Shown piece by piece: positions 8,489-17,446 of a stretch of 64,000 bases of DNA. Position 1 is the stretch's first letter. The number at the start of each line of letters is the position of its first letter. The position numbers were made by a program, and so were the translations under genes. The notes beneath the pieces were generated by a model. The model searched no databases. It was given only the letters and a program-made list of their open reading frames with translations, and was not told where the DNA came from. Source of the DNA: Streptomyces uncialis (lineage in GTDB: Bacteria; Actinomycetota; Actinomycetes; Streptomycetales; Streptomycetaceae); contig NZ_CP109583.1 of the NCBI RefSeq assembly GCF_036250755.1, positions 9,053,750 through 9,117,749 of the forward strand, given 5' to 3'.

Positions 8489-9838
8489 TCATACGGGGGG
8501 CCGGATTCTGGCGGTGAAGATGATGATGTCGTCGTCGGGATCCCCGGCGAATGCCTCCGTGAGTTTCATGCAGAGGGCTTCGGGTTCCTCGGGGCCGGTC
8601 GCGGCGGTGGCGGCGAGGAGATCGAGACGGGCGTAGAGGTCGCTGTCGCGGTTCTCGATGAGTCCGTCGGTGATCATGAGGAGTCGGCTGCCGGGCTCGA
8701 CGGTGTGGCTGACAGCGGGCGGCTGGGGCAGCCCGATGCCGAGCAGGGGGCCGTGTTCGCGCAGAAACCGCGGCGGGCCGTCCGGCGGCAGGAGCAGTGG
8801 CGGCAGGTGACCGGCGTTGGCGATGTGGATACGCGTGTTGCCGGGTTCGATCAGGGCGATGCACAGGCTGGTGGTCCAGCCGGGCTGGTGCAGGCCCATC
8901 AGGTGGTCGAGGTGTTCCAGCAGGGTGTGAGGGGGGTGCCCCTGGGCGGCGTAGGCGCGGAGGGCGTGGCGGAGCTGGCCCATGACCATGGCGGCCTGCA
9001 TGGAGTGCCCGGCGACGTCGCCCACGGCCAGGAGGAGTCCGTGGGGGGTGTGAAGGGCTTCGTAGAAGTCGCCGCCGATCTCGGCCGTGGTGGTGGAGGG
9101 CAGGTAGCGGAAGGCGAGTTCGACGCCGGGGCTGTCCGGGAGGCTGGTCGGCAGGAAGGAGCGCTGGAGGGTCAGGGCGAGTTCGTGTTCTTCCCCGTAG
9201 CGCTGGACGACGTCCTTGTGCTCGACGGTGAGTTCCGCGTAGAGGGCCATCACCCCGGCGTTGGTCTCGGTGAGTTCCTCGTTGAGGCGTTCGAGCTCGT
9301 CGCGCTGGGCGTGTGCCTCCTCCAGCGCGGCCATCAGGTCGCGGGTCTGTGCCCGCAGGTCGTCGATCGCGCTCGCGGGCGCATCCGCCTCCAGAAGCGC
9401 CGCGACCTGGTCCATGTCCGGGACCGGGGCGGATGCCGGGAGCGGGCAGACGATGTCGATCCGGCCGCCGACGCCGTCGGAAGCCGCGGCCCCACGTACC
9501 CGGGCGTGCAGGGCAGACTCGTAACTCGTCTGCGGCAGCAGCCGGGTGACCGAGGCCAGCGACTCGTTGCTCGGCGTGCGGTCGTCGCGCCACCGCAGTG
9601 AAGCCCTCAGCGCGGGCGGCTCCCGGAGCACGTCGAAGGTGACGGTCATCGGCGCGGGACGCAGCAGGTCACGCCCCAGCTCACTGAGGGCGGTGGCGAG
9701 GCGGACCTGGTCGCGGTTGTCGAGGCCGACGGCCTGAGCGACGAACTTGGCCCGCCGCCGCAGGGCGAACACGTCCTGCTCGGTGGCGACCGCTGTGGCC
9801 AGGCCGGCGGCTCGGCTGCGGGGGGCGGGCACGTTCAC
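8489..9838 (-). CDS. RsbU-type PP2C (SpoIIE) phosphatase with N-terminal ATPase-like and coiled-coil segments
   Basis: A 449-residue protein. Residues 1-130 resemble a degenerate HATPase domain (LATALSELGRDLL). Residues about 165-215 form a coiled coil rich in Glu and Leu. Residues 220-449 are a SpoIIE-type PP2C phosphatase with metal-binding aspartates in EIGGDFYEA, GDVAGHS, MITDGLIE and DPDDD. It should dephosphorylate a STAS protein. The start codon overlaps the stop of the upstream gene by 4 bases (ATGA), so the two are translationally coupled. Confidence 0.9.
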   Translation of the reverse strand: MNVPAPRSRAAGLATAVATEQDVFALRRRAKFVAQAVGLDNRDQVRLATALSELGRDLLRPAPMTVTFDVLREPPALRASLRWRDDRTPSNESLASVTRLLPQTSYESALHARVRGAAASDGVGGRIDIVCPLPASAPVPDMDQVAALLEADAPASAIDDLRAQTRDLMAALEEAHAQRDELERLNEELTETNAGVMALYAELTVEHKDVVQRYGEEHELALTLQRSFLPTSLPDSPGVELAFRYLPSTTTAEIGGDFYEALHTPHGLLLAVGDVAGHSMQAAMVMGQLRHALRAYAAQGHPPHTLLEHLDHLMGLHQPGWTTSLCIALIEPGNTRIHIANAGHLPPLLLPPDGPPRFLREHGPLLGIGLPQPPAVSHTVEPGSRLLMITDGLIENRDSDLYARLDLLAATAATGPEEPEALCMKLTEAFAGDPDDDIIIFTARIRPPV

Positions 9839-11073
9839 CAGGCTCCCTTGGCGATCACGACGCTGGCGTCGTCGCGACGGGTCCCGGCATGACGCAGGAG
9901 TCCGGCGGCTATCACGGCGGGCGGGTGGTGGAGCAGCGTGGCCAGGTCCCCGGGTCTCCAGCGTTCACTCAGTCCGTCGGAGTGCATCACCAGCGTTCCG
10001 CCGGCAGGCATCCGCTGTTCGTAGGTGCGCAGCTGGCGCATCTGGCTGCCGACGATCCCGGGATGGGAGAGCAGGTTCGCTCGGGTCCCCGTGGTGACGA
10101 CGGAGGCGGCGATGTTCCCGATGCCGCAGAACAGCAGCCGCCCACCCGCCTCCAGGCGGGCCACGGCCACCGCGGCCCCACGGGTCCCGCGCAAGGCCCG
10201 GTGCACCTCCTCCACCACTTGCTCGGGGGTACGGCCGGCCCCTGTCCGAAAGGCATGGACGGCGGCCTGCGAGGCGCGCGCGGCCATCGGGCCGTGGCCG
10301 AGCCCGTCGCACGACATCACCAGCACCCCCTGCCCCGGCCCCTCAGCGGCACCGCGAACGAGCTCCGAGCGCTCGCCCGCCTGCCGCGACGAGCGCACCG
10401 GTTCCGCCGCGGCGTGCCGCGCGGCCCTGTGACCCGTTCCGGCCGCGGTCATGGCCGACCAGTCCGGCACGGCGCCGGAGCCGGTCAGACGGGATCCGCT
10501 CTGCTCGGCCGGTACCCGTGCGGCCTCCTCACCCGCACCCGCGTCGGTGCGTGCGGCCCATGCGTCACCACAGACAACCTCACCGCCGATGGGCCTCGTG
10601 ATGCCGCCCACGACTGCCTCACCGGCCACCGAAGCCGGCAGGGGGCGGGGCCAGAACCGGGCCAGCTGCACGGTACCGACGCCCGGCACGGAGTGAACAT
10701 CGAACCGGTCCGCCAGACGCTTCACCGAGCCCAGGCCGATGCCCAGAGTCCCGATCGTCGATACCCCGTCACGCAAGGCCGCCGGTACATCGGCCATGCC
10801 CGGCCCGGTGTCGAGCACGAGCACCTCGACACCGGCCACCGCGGGATCGCGCAGCACACGCAGCAGTACGGAGCCGTCGTTGCTGTGCTTGGTGACGTTC
10901 GTCGCCAATTCGGCGACGGCGAGCACCAGCTGGGCAGTGCGGTGCTCTCCCAGTCCGACACGCCGGCCCAGAGCGGCGGCCGCACCGCGAGCGGCGTCGG
11001 GCTGATCACGGAACCAGGCGACGTCCTCGCAGTCCAGCAGCAGCGGCTTGCCCACGGCGATCACCGGGCCCAC
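9835..11073 (-). CDS. HATPase-PP2C fusion (RsbT-like plus RsbX-like phosphatase)
   Basis: A 412-residue two-domain protein. Residues 1-135 form an RsbT-type ATPase with N box AELATNVTKHS, G1 LDTGPGMAD and G2 GTLGIGLGSVKRL. Residues 160-412 form an RsbX/SpoIIE-type phosphatase (CDGLGHGPMAA, MHSDGLSER, RRDDASVV). The domains are joined by an Ala/Gly/Arg-rich linker. The fusion could both sense or regulate the stressosome and reset it. It overlaps the upstream RsbT-like gene by 13 bases and the downstream phosphatase by 4 bases. Confidence 0.9.
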   Translation of the reverse strand: MGPVIAVGKPLLLDCEDVAWFRDQPDAARGAAAALGRRVGLGEHRTAQLVLAVAELATNVTKHSNDGSVLLRVLRDPAVAGVEVLVLDTGPGMADVPAALRDGVSTIGTLGIGLGSVKRLADRFDVHSVPGVGTVQLARFWPRPLPASVAGEAVVGGITRPIGGEVVCGDAWAARTDAGAGEEAARVPAEQSGSRLTGSGAVPDWSAMTAAGTGHRAARHAAAEPVRSSRQAGERSELVRGAAEGPGQGVLVMSCDGLGHGPMAARASQAAVHAFRTGAGRTPEQVVEEVHRALRGTRGAAVAVARLEAGGRLLFCGIGNIAASVVTTGTRANLLSHPGIVGSQMRQLRTYEQRMPAGGTLVMHSDGLSERWRPGDLATLLHHPPAVIAAGLLRHAGTRRDDASVVIAKGAW

Positions 11074-11474
11074 TTGGTGATGGTGACGGTGGTGCCGCGA
11101 CCCGGCCCGGTGTCCAGGACGAAGTCGTCGACCAGTCGCTTGGACCCGGACAGGCCAAGGCCCATACCGCTGCCCGAGGTCCAGCCGTCGGTCATCGCCA
11201 GGTCGGTGTCGGGGATGCCGGGCCCCTCATCGGCGAAGACCAGGCGTACACCGCGGCGACCTCTTTCCTCGACCAGTGCGGCCGTCATCGCGCCACCACC
11301 GCCGTAGATGAGGGTGTTACGGGCCAGCTCGCTGGCCGCGGTGATCAGCTTGGTCTGCTCCACCAGGGACAGCCTGCACTCCTGGGCCAGGGCGCGGACC
11401 ATCTGCCGGGCCTGAACGACGCCGGCGTTGGCGGAGATCTCCAGCACCTGAGGGTCACGACCAAGGCCGCTCAC
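11061..11474 (-). CDS. rsbT: RsbT-like switch kinase
   Basis: A 137-residue serine/threonine kinase of the GHKL type. Its N box is ASELARNTLIYGG, its G1 box DEGPGIPD and its G2 box SGMGLGLSGSKRL. RsbT is known to phosphorylate RsbR and RsbS in the stressosome, then leave it to activate a PP2C phosphatase. Here it sits directly downstream of RsbS- and RsbR-like genes with a 4-base overlap, the standard gene order. Confidence 0.9.
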   Translation of the reverse strand: MSGLGRDPQVLEISANAGVVQARQMVRALAQECRLSLVEQTKLITAASELARNTLIYGGGGAMTAALVEERGRRGVRLVFADEGPGIPDTDLAMTDGWTSGSGMGLGLSGSKRLVDDFVLDTGPGRGTTVTITKWAR

Positions 11475-11911
11475 TGCCCGGCCGCGGAATCCGGCGCCAC
11501 GCCCTCATCCCCGAAATCACCCCAGGCATCCGCCGTCGTATCGGCCACCGCGTTCCTGCGGGCCCGTGCCAGGACCTTCAGGCCCTTGTCCAAGGTGAGC
11601 GCGGTGCGCACCCCGCCCAGCGAGAGCCCGAGCTCGACGAGGGTGATGGCGACAGCCGGACGCATGCCGACCACGACGGTCTGGGCGTCCAGCAGGCGGG
11701 AGATGGAGGCGATGGTGGACAGCATCCGGCCCACGAAGGAGTCCACGATCTCCACGGCGGTGATGTCGATGACCACCCCGTGCGCGCCGGAGTCCACGAC
11801 CGCGGCGGCGAGGTCGTCCTGCAATTGCAGCACCGCCTGGTCGTCCAGATCCGTCTGGATGGACACCAGCAGTACTTGTCCGATCCGAAGGACCGGTACC
11901 TGCTCGCTCAC
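11471..11911 (-). CDS. rsbS: RsbS-like single-STAS stressosome scaffold
   Basis: A 146-residue STAS protein. Ser58 in VDSF sits at the position phosphorylated by RsbT in RsbS proteins, after the strand VVIDITAVEIVD. The C-terminal extension after the STAS core (residues 115-146) is acidic and unrecognised. It overlaps both neighbours by 4 bases, which indicates tight co-translation of rsbR, rsbS and rsbT. Confidence 0.9.
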   Translation of the reverse strand: MSEQVPVLRIGQVLLVSIQTDLDDQAVLQLQDDLAAAVVDSGAHGVVIDITAVEIVDSFVGRMLSTIASISRLLDAQTVVVGMRPAVAITLVELGLSLGGVRTALTLDKGLKVLARARRNAVADTTADAWGDFGDEGVAPDSAAGQ

Positions 11912-12771
11912 CGGCTACCGGCCTGCGGGGCGGTACGCGAGAAGGTCACACCGGAGCGGCGCAGCGCGTGCCGCAGGGCGTCGGCGAGGGTGGCCTTGGT
12001 GACGATGTCACCGAAGTCGATCCCCAGCGCCACGATCGTCTGCGCGATCTGCGGCCGGATCCCCGAGATCGTGCACTCCGCACCCATCAGGCGCGCGGCG
12101 ACGACCGTCTTGAGCAGGTGCTGGGCGACCTCGGTGTCGACCGCGGGGACACCGGTGATGTCGATGATGGCCTGCTCGGAGCCCGTGTCGATCAGAGCCT
12201 GGAGCATCTTCTCCATCACGACCATGGTGCGCGCCGAGTCCAGGGTGCCGACCAGCGGAACACCGATGACCCCGTCCCACAGCTTCACCACCGGCGTGGA
12301 AAGCTCCATCAGCTGCTCGGCCTGCGCCGAGATCAGCTCCTCTCGGGTACGCGTGTACACCTCGATGGTGAACAGGCCCAGGTAGTCCAGCAGGGCGGCG
12401 AACTTCAGGTACACAGGGACATCGCTGTCCTTGCCGTCCAGCGCCGGCTCCAGAACCTCCTTGAGCGCGAACACGCTCACCGCGGTCTCGGTCGGGGTGA
12501 ACCCCTGCTGGGCCCGGGTCCGCGACAGCTCGGTCAGCAGGGCGCGGACCTCGCCGAAGGCCTCCGCACGCCCGTCCAGGTGTCCCTCACCCAGGGCGGC
12601 CACCAGGGCGCCGTACAGCTCCTGCAGTTCGCGCTGGACCTCTCCGCGGCTGACGCGCCCACCCAGCGAACCGGTGACCTTGTCCGCCCACTCCGAGGCC
12701 AGGTCCTCACCGCGAACCGACAACAAGCCGATCAGGCGATCCGATATTTTTTCATCCGCCACAGCACACAT
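11908..12771 (-). CDS. rsbR: RsbR-like stressosome sensor protein
   Basis: A 287-residue protein with an N-terminal helical sensor domain (non-haem-globin-like in RsbR paralogues) and a C-terminal STAS domain. The STAS part reads IIDITGVPAVDTEVAQHLL, with Thr in the VDT motif at the site phosphorylated by RsbT in RsbR. It is the first gene of the operon. The start is ambiguous: the ATG at 12771 is given, but the GTG at 12762 has a better spaced GGGA site. The sensed signal is unknown. Confidence 0.88.
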   Translation of the reverse strand: MCAVADEKISDRLIGLLSVRGEDLASEWADKVTGSLGGRVSRGEVQRELQELYGALVAALGEGHLDGRAEAFGEVRALLTELSRTRAQQGFTPTETAVSVFALKEVLEPALDGKDSDVPVYLKFAALLDYLGLFTIEVYTRTREELISAQAEQLMELSTPVVKLWDGVIGVPLVGTLDSARTMVVMEKMLQALIDTGSEQAIIDITGVPAVDTEVAQHLLKTVVAARLMGAECTISGIRPQIAQTIVALGIDFGDIVTKATLADALRHALRRSGVTFSRTAPQAGSR

Positions 12772-13416
12772 CCCGTTCTCAAAGGGACCGGCGGGCCCCT
12801 CCCGGACTCTAAGGCACCGTGCCGGACGAGTGATACCGCATCTGACATCGCGTGATCTTGCGCACTGGCGGGGGCGAATCACCGGTGGGCTGGAGCCCTG
12901 CCGACGACCGAGGGCCGGTGTGTGGCGGGCGGCCGGTCGCGGGTGATGGGGCGGTGGAGCTGATGGCGGGGAAGCGGGAGACGAACCCGGCGGGAGCGCT
13001 GCCCTCGACCCCGTCCAGCGGGTCGCCGCCGGCCGCGCTCACCGGCAGGTCGCAGCGCTGCGGTGCCGCAGGAGTGTCCGCGGGACCGGACGGCCGCCCC
13101 GGAAACGCGGGTGACCACATCGGTGGCCGGGCCGCGGACGATGCACTGCCTCGGAAGGCTGAGTTCTGCTGCCTCTCGCTGTGGGCGCGGCCGTCCGTCC
13201 TGCCTCCGGGGCCCGGGTTCCGCCGGCCGCTCCGCTCGACCAGTCCGGGTGCCTGTCAGCTCGGCGCCCGTGGCCTGCTCGTTCGGATGAACGGGTGACG
13301 TGGATCTGTCGGCCGGTCAGCAGCCGCTGCTACCAATGGTCTTGCGCCCGGGCCCGGGCCGGGAAGCATCTCATGGCCGTGCATGAACCGCATGCCTACA
13401 GGAACGGATTCCACCC
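12772..13416. other. Divergent intergenic region, no supported gene
   Basis: This 645-base gap lies between the divergently transcribed rsbR operon and the secreted repeat protein, and so should contain both promoters. No gene with coherent codon use or a recognisable product was found. Confidence 0.5.
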
Positions 13417-13896
13417 ATGGCAATCGCATTCCGCAGGACGCTCGCCCTCGCCGCGCTGGCCCTGACGGCCTCGCTCCTCCCGGCCACCGGGGCGGGGGCC
13501 TCGGAGACCGCCGCCCCGTCCCAGCGTGTCCCCGGCCGCTACTGTCTGGCCAACGCCTGGGGCACGCCGGACATCTCGAGCAAGCCGTGCGACAACGCCG
13601 ACCGCGGCCAGCAGTGGACCGTCTCGGGGCAGCAGATCTCCCTCACCAACGCGCGGGGTTACTGTCTCGCCAACGCCTGGGGCACCCCGGGCATCTCCAC
13701 GAAGCCGTGCGACCCCGCCGACCAGGGCCAGTACTGGTCCGTCTCGGGGCAGCAGATCTCCCTCACCTTCGACTCGGCCTACTGTCTCGCCAACGCCTGG
13801 GGAACCCCGAACATCTCGACCAAGCCGTGCGACAGCGCCGACCGCGGCCAGCACTGGGTGATCTTCAACAACCAGATCAGCCTCGCCCTCGCCTGA
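13417..13896 (+). CDS. Secreted ricin-lectin-like protein with three 40-residue repeats
   Basis: A 159-residue exported protein. Residues 1-29 are a signal peptide with a hydrophobic core (LALAALALTASLLPATG) and likely cleavage after GAGA. The rest is three near-identical repeats starting at about 42, 82 and 122. Each begins YCLANAWGTP, contains KPCD and ADxGQxW, and ends near QISL. Three QxW-type repeats with one Cys pair each are the layout of a ricin B beta-trefoil carbohydrate-binding domain, here in a minimal form of about 118 residues. The sugar target is unknown. The gene stands alone. Confidence 0.85.
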   Translation: MAIAFRRTLALAALALTASLLPATGAGASETAAPSQRVPGRYCLANAWGTPDISSKPCDNADRGQQWTVSGQQISLTNARGYCLANAWGTPGISTKPCDPADQGQYWSVSGQQISLTFDSAYCLANAWGTPNISTKPCDSADRGQHWVIFNNQISLALA

Positions 13897-14665
13897 GGCC
13901 CACCCCACCGCCGTGCCCGGACCGCACTCAACAGCCCCGGACACGGCGGCCCCCACACCCTCACCGGTGACGCTCGCACCACGACCTAGATCGCCCTGGT
14001 CACCAGGCCCGTGACGCTGCGAGCCATCGCCCGCTGGATGCGCCACCACAGCGCCCGCGGGCGCATCCTCGGCAGAAAGCGGATCTCCCACCCGCGGACG
14101 CACGGTCTGCCCGGGGGAGCAGACACCGACGCCACTGTGCCGTCCACCGGACTCCGGGCTGATGCCCGTCCGGTGGAGCGCGCCGCATCGCCTGTGGGCA
14201 CGCGCCGTGGTGCGTACGGAGGCGGAGGCCACGTGGTGCGTGGGAAACGCTCCGGCGGTGCGGCCTGCGGCGCGCCGATTCCGTCCACGGCGGCCCGCAG
14301 GAACGCCTTCCCCGGCGCTGACCGGGAGCCGCGCAGCACCCGCGTGCGGGCCCCGGCCTGTTCTGGCCGCGGGCCCGCACGCATGGTGGGGCAGGATCAG
14401 CCGGGCTGGTCGCCGGTGCAGCGGTAGATGCCGCCGCCGGCCGGCCAGCGGCGGCATCCTGGGCCTGACGTTCTCGGACCGGCCTGGGTGGAGCGACGCG
14501 ACACCGCTGCGCACCACGGAACCGCAGCCTGACACCACCTGCGGCCCGAAACGGACCGGACATGCCACCGGGTCACGGGGGCATCATGTCCCGGGCCCGG
14601 CGCCAGGCGCCGCGCGTGCGCCCGGTTCCCCGCCCGGCCGGGCGGCTCCCGCTGGGCGGGCCTTT
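13897..14665. other. Intergenic region between the ricin-like and profilin genes
   Basis: No convincing gene was found in this 769-base stretch. A terminator-like hairpin is present at 14427-14458 and is listed separately. Confidence 0.5.
14427..14458. terminator. Terminator-like hairpin
   Basis: A perfect 11-bp stem GATGCCGCCGC / GCGGCGGCATC with a 10-base loop. It lies between the convergent ricin-like gene (plus) and the profilin gene (minus), downstream of both. It lacks a T run, as is usual in high-GC actinomycetes. Confidence 0.6.
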
Positions 14666-15046
14666 CTAGTCGCCTTGCTCGATGAGGCGGTCGGCGAGCT
14701 GTTCCACGACCAGTGCGGCGTCGCCCGGCTGCTGTGTCTCGTTGTAGCGGCCGATGAGGATGCTCTGGTTGGTCTTGACCAGGACGACGCCGGTGGCGCC
14801 CTTCTTGCCGTAGACCGAGCGGGAGTCCCCCTTGATCCCCATGTACTTGACACCGCTGACGGTGACGCCCTTGGCGAAGACGTCGGCCGGCTTCCTGAAC
14901 AGTGCCACGATGGCGGCGCCCTCGCCGGGCTTGAGCAGCCCGGCGGTTGTCGCCCGGGTGTTCCCGTTCGCGGCGTCGATGATGGCCGCGGCCTGGACCC
15001 GGCCCGAACCCACAAGATCGTTGTCCACGTACGACTGCCAGGACAT
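14666..15046 (-). CDS. Profilin (eukaryotic-type)
   Basis: A 126-residue protein with full-length profilin homology. It begins MSWQSYVDNDLVGSG, the opening of amoebal profilins. The second half has YGKKGATGVVLVKTNQSIL, GRYNETQQPG and ends VVEQLADRLIEQGD, all hallmarks of the family. The length equals that of amoebal profilins. Profilins bind monomeric actin and proline-rich peptides in eukaryotes; bacteria have no canonical actin partner for it. The start has GAGAAGG about 9 bases upstream. Transfer from a protist is the likely origin. There is no signal peptide, so it is cytosolic unless released by lysis or a non-classical route. Confidence 0.9.
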   Translation of the reverse strand: MSWQSYVDNDLVGSGRVQAAAIIDAANGNTRATTAGLLKPGEGAAIVALFRKPADVFAKGVTVSGVKYMGIKGDSRSVYGKKGATGVVLVKTNQSILIGRYNETQQPGDAALVVEQLADRLIEQGD

Positions 15047-15545
15047 GGCATACCTTCTCTCGGCAGAACAGCGGTGAACCGAGCCCGGTCGCGGGTCACG
15101 GCCCGGGAAGGCTGCCGCTCTCCCGGCGTGCGGAAACGCACGGTGGGATCATGTGACTGGGAACTGACGCTCTGTCACTCGTCGGAGTGAACGGGCCCCG
15201 CATGTCCCGGCCACCCAGGCCTCCCGGTCGCCTCCGGTCGCAGCTGGGTGGGACGAAGGGGCACGGCCTGTCCGGCCGTGCCCCTTGCTTCACGGAAGAT
15301 GTGCCCGTGCCCGTGCCCGGTGGTTCGGTCCGGCCGTGAGCGGCCCGACAGGCCCGATGGCGAGCGGGCTTTCCGATCCTCTTCCCGGCCCTTCGTCCCG
15401 CACCGGTCACGCTCGCGGTTGGTCGGTGCTGGTGTCCCCGCATACGGCATCCCTGGCCGGAAGCGGGGCGGGAGTGCAGCGTGGGTGTGATCGTGCGCAC
15501 CGGTCATCCCCGGGAGCGGGTGGCCGACTTGTCCGGGGTGTGGGT
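15047..15545. other. Intergenic region upstream of profilin
   Basis: No gene is supported here. The region contains the strong bidirectional terminator at 15256-15286. The stretch between that hairpin and the profilin start must hold the profilin promoter; no clear -35/-10 pair was identified. Confidence 0.5.
15256..15286. terminator. Strong bidirectional terminator hairpin
   Basis: A perfect 13-bp stem AAGGGGCACGGCC / GGCCGTGCCCCTT with loop TGTCC. It lies downstream of the lectin fragment (minus) and upstream of profilin, so it isolates profilin transcription. Confidence 0.75.
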
Positions 15546-15785
15546 CTAGCGGGGTGTGTGCCAGCTGAACTCGATGATGGCGTCGTTGTAGTCGGAGTCG
15601 TCGCCGTTCTCGGCGACGATGATCAGCATGTTGTAGGTGCCGATGCTGTAGGGCCCGCCGTTGTTGAGCTTGCTCGGCTTGCCCGACTCCCCGCCGTCGC
15701 TGTACGTGAAGGTGCCCTGGAGGGGGCTGCTGTTGGGGCGGGTGAGGGTGGTCGTCCCCTGCGGGGTGGCACCGGCCCAGGACGA
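15546..15785 (-). pseudogene. C-terminal fragment of a calcium-dependent lectin (PA-IIL-like)
   Basis: The minus-strand frame from about 15785 to 15546 reads TLTRPNSSPLQGTFTYSDGG and ends VAENGDDSDYNDAIIEFSW. The acidic END-x-DYNDA segment before a terminal strand matches the calcium- and sugar-binding end of fucose-binding lectin II proteins. The upstream frame is antisense to a recombinase fragment and is not lectin-like, so the 5' part has been lost. Assignment to the PA-IIL family is by motif only. Confidence 0.55.
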
Positions 15786-15786
15786 C

Positions 15787-15985
15787 ATCCTGGACCTGCG
15801 CGCGCTGGGCCAGCGGTCCCGCACACTGGCGGGCATCAGAACCCCCAAGTCCGTCGACCTGCGCACGATCCGGCAACGCTGGCTGCGCGATCTGCTGCGG
15901 ACCTGGACGATCCAGCAGCGCCCCGGAGCGGACGAGTTCGGCCGCACACTGCGCGGGGTGGAGCTTGCTTCCCGGGCCCGCGCGC
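15787..15985 (+). pseudogene. Fragment of a site-specific recombinase/integrase
   Basis: The frame reads LDLRALGQRSRTLAGIRTPK, then VDLRTIRQRWLRDLLRTW and FGRTLRGVELASRA. The D-x-x-x-I-R-Q-x-W-L-R core is typical of the N-terminal region of large Streptomyces tyrosine recombinases linked to integrated elements. Only about 65 codons remain, with no catalytic domain. It abuts the lectin fragment, marking an old insertion or recombination junction. Confidence 0.55.
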
Positions 15986-16312
15986 CCCGCCCGGAGCCGA
16001 AGCACGGGCGGAGCTGGCGGTGGTGAGCGCCTGCCATCTCGCTGACGCCGCCACCCCGACGGCGTGGAGCACGGGCGCGGCCGAGGATGCTCTGGACGCG
16101 ATCGGCGTCCTGGGCGCCGCCCTCTCGCGGATCAGCCCGGAGACCGCCGGGGCCCTCGCCGCCGTGGCGGCGGCCACCACCGCCGCGCGCCGCCACCTCG
16201 CTCTCCCCGCCGACCCCGACATCGCGCCCGCCTCCGGTGCCGCCGGAGGGCTGGACGCGGCCCGGCTCCTTGGAGACGGCGCATCCGATGGACTCGTGCG
16301 GTCCGCTTCAGG
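15984..16312 (+). pseudogene. Decayed helical hypothetical gene, copy A of a duplicated segment
   Basis: The frame contains ARAELAVVSACHLADAATPT followed by GAAEDALDAIGVLGAALSRI and SPETAGALAAVAAATTAARR. A closely related but further decayed copy lies at 46.99-47.17 kb. The segment runs into the 3' end of a GNAT gene on the other strand, and no convincing start codon was found. The family is unknown to me; the predicted structure is all helical. Confidence 0.45.
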
Positions 16313-16780
16313 TCACACGTGCGTCCGTCCGGTTTGTGGTCGGTGGAGGTAGAACAGCTCGGGGTCGCCCTCGTCGAGGCCGTGGAGAAGGCCGGCCGGG
16401 ATCCATCCGGCCTTCTGGAGCAGTCGCTGCATCGGCTGGTTGGAGACATTGGCCGAGGTGAAGAGCTTCGGTGTCGTGCACGAGGCGGCCGCAGCGTCCA
16501 GCAAGCGACGGCCAACACCCCTGCCGCGGGCCGACGGGGCCACCATGAGCATCGTGACGAAGCCCTGCTCGAAGAACGTGTACTCGACCACGCAGTAGCC
16601 GAGCAGGCCAGACGTGTCCTCTGCCACGACAACGAGGCCCTGCTGGCACCATCTTCGGATGCTCGCCCGTCTCCCGGCGTCACCTCCGACCGCGACCGAG
16701 TCGATACCAACCAGCGCGTCCGACTCCGACTCATGCGCGCTGCGCACAAGGAACCTGCCGAGGTCTGCCGCATCGTCCAT
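16313..16780 (-). CDS. GNAT-family N-acetyltransferase
   Basis: A 155-residue GNAT protein of standard length. The acetyl-CoA pyrophosphate loop is PSARGRGVGRRLLDAAA (motif A, R/Q-x-x-G-x-G/A), preceded by the strand VTMLMVA and followed by the motif B region QPMQRLLQKAGW. The substrate (amine, amino acid or peptide) cannot be determined. It is a single gene surrounded by gene fragments. Confidence 0.88.
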   Translation of the reverse strand: MDDAADLGRFLVRSAHESESDALVGIDSVAVGGDAGRRASIRRWCQQGLVVVAEDTSGLLGYCVVEYTFFEQGFVTMLMVAPSARGRGVGRRLLDAAAASCTTPKLFTSANVSNQPMQRLLQKAGWIPAGLLHGLDEGDPELFYLHRPQTGRTHV

Positions 16781-16810
16781 GAGCCCATGCTCTCAGTTCG
16801 CCCCGGAGGC

Positions 16811-17083
16811 ACGTCCCGCTCGCGAGCGCTGCACTGGAACGGCCCGCTGATGACGGGTGTGTGGATGGAGCTCTGCCCGGCCTGCGCCGCCCGCCGTCCC
16901 GCCGCCTCCGCGTTCATCCGCTGGCACCGGGACCCCGACCGCGACCCCAACGCCTTGCCCCGGCTGTTCGGGGACTGGGAGACCGAGACCCTGCACGACC
17001 ACGGCTGGGCCCGTGCCCCGGAGCCCGCAACGCCGCCCGGCCCACCGGTTCACCCGCGTCTCATGCCGCGCGGGGAGGGCTGA
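16811..17083 (+). pseudogene. 3' fragment of a conserved actinobacterial hypothetical gene
   Basis: The frame reads LHWNGPLMTGVWMELCPACA, ARRPAASAFIRWHRDPDRDP and DWETETLHDHGWARA. It resembles the C-terminal part of small cysteine-containing Streptomyces proteins. The N-terminal part is missing or overwritten by the start region of the divergent GNAT gene. No function is known. Confidence 0.45.
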
Positions 17084-17446
17084 GGCAAGGGGACCCGGAC
17101 AGGCGCGGCCAGCACGTCCCGGTGGCGATAGCGGCTGGAGGGCTGACTGGTACGGACCTCGCTCGGTGTCCCGGGCTAGGGCACGGACAGGATCGCGTGT
17201 CCGCCGATGCGTCGCCAGATGATGTGCTGCTCGCCGGGGGCTATCGGCGGGCCGTAGGCCCACGTCGCGCGTCCCGGACACCTGGCGCCCTCGACCAGGA
17301 GAGTTCGTACACGCCCGGCATGGTCTGTACGCATTTCACGCGGAGCCCGGGACGGAAGCCCTGGCCGGTGCGGAGGTCGTCGACGAAGGCGTTGACGGTG
17401 TGGCGGAAGCCTGTCGTTGTTCGGGGGGGGGCCCCTATGGGTTTGG

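Noticed and set aside
7824..9593. 589-codon minus-strand frame extending through the phosphatase gene
   Set aside because: Only the last 149 codons (ATPase) are coherent. The rest is an Arg/Pro-rich shadow of the phosphatase gene in another frame.
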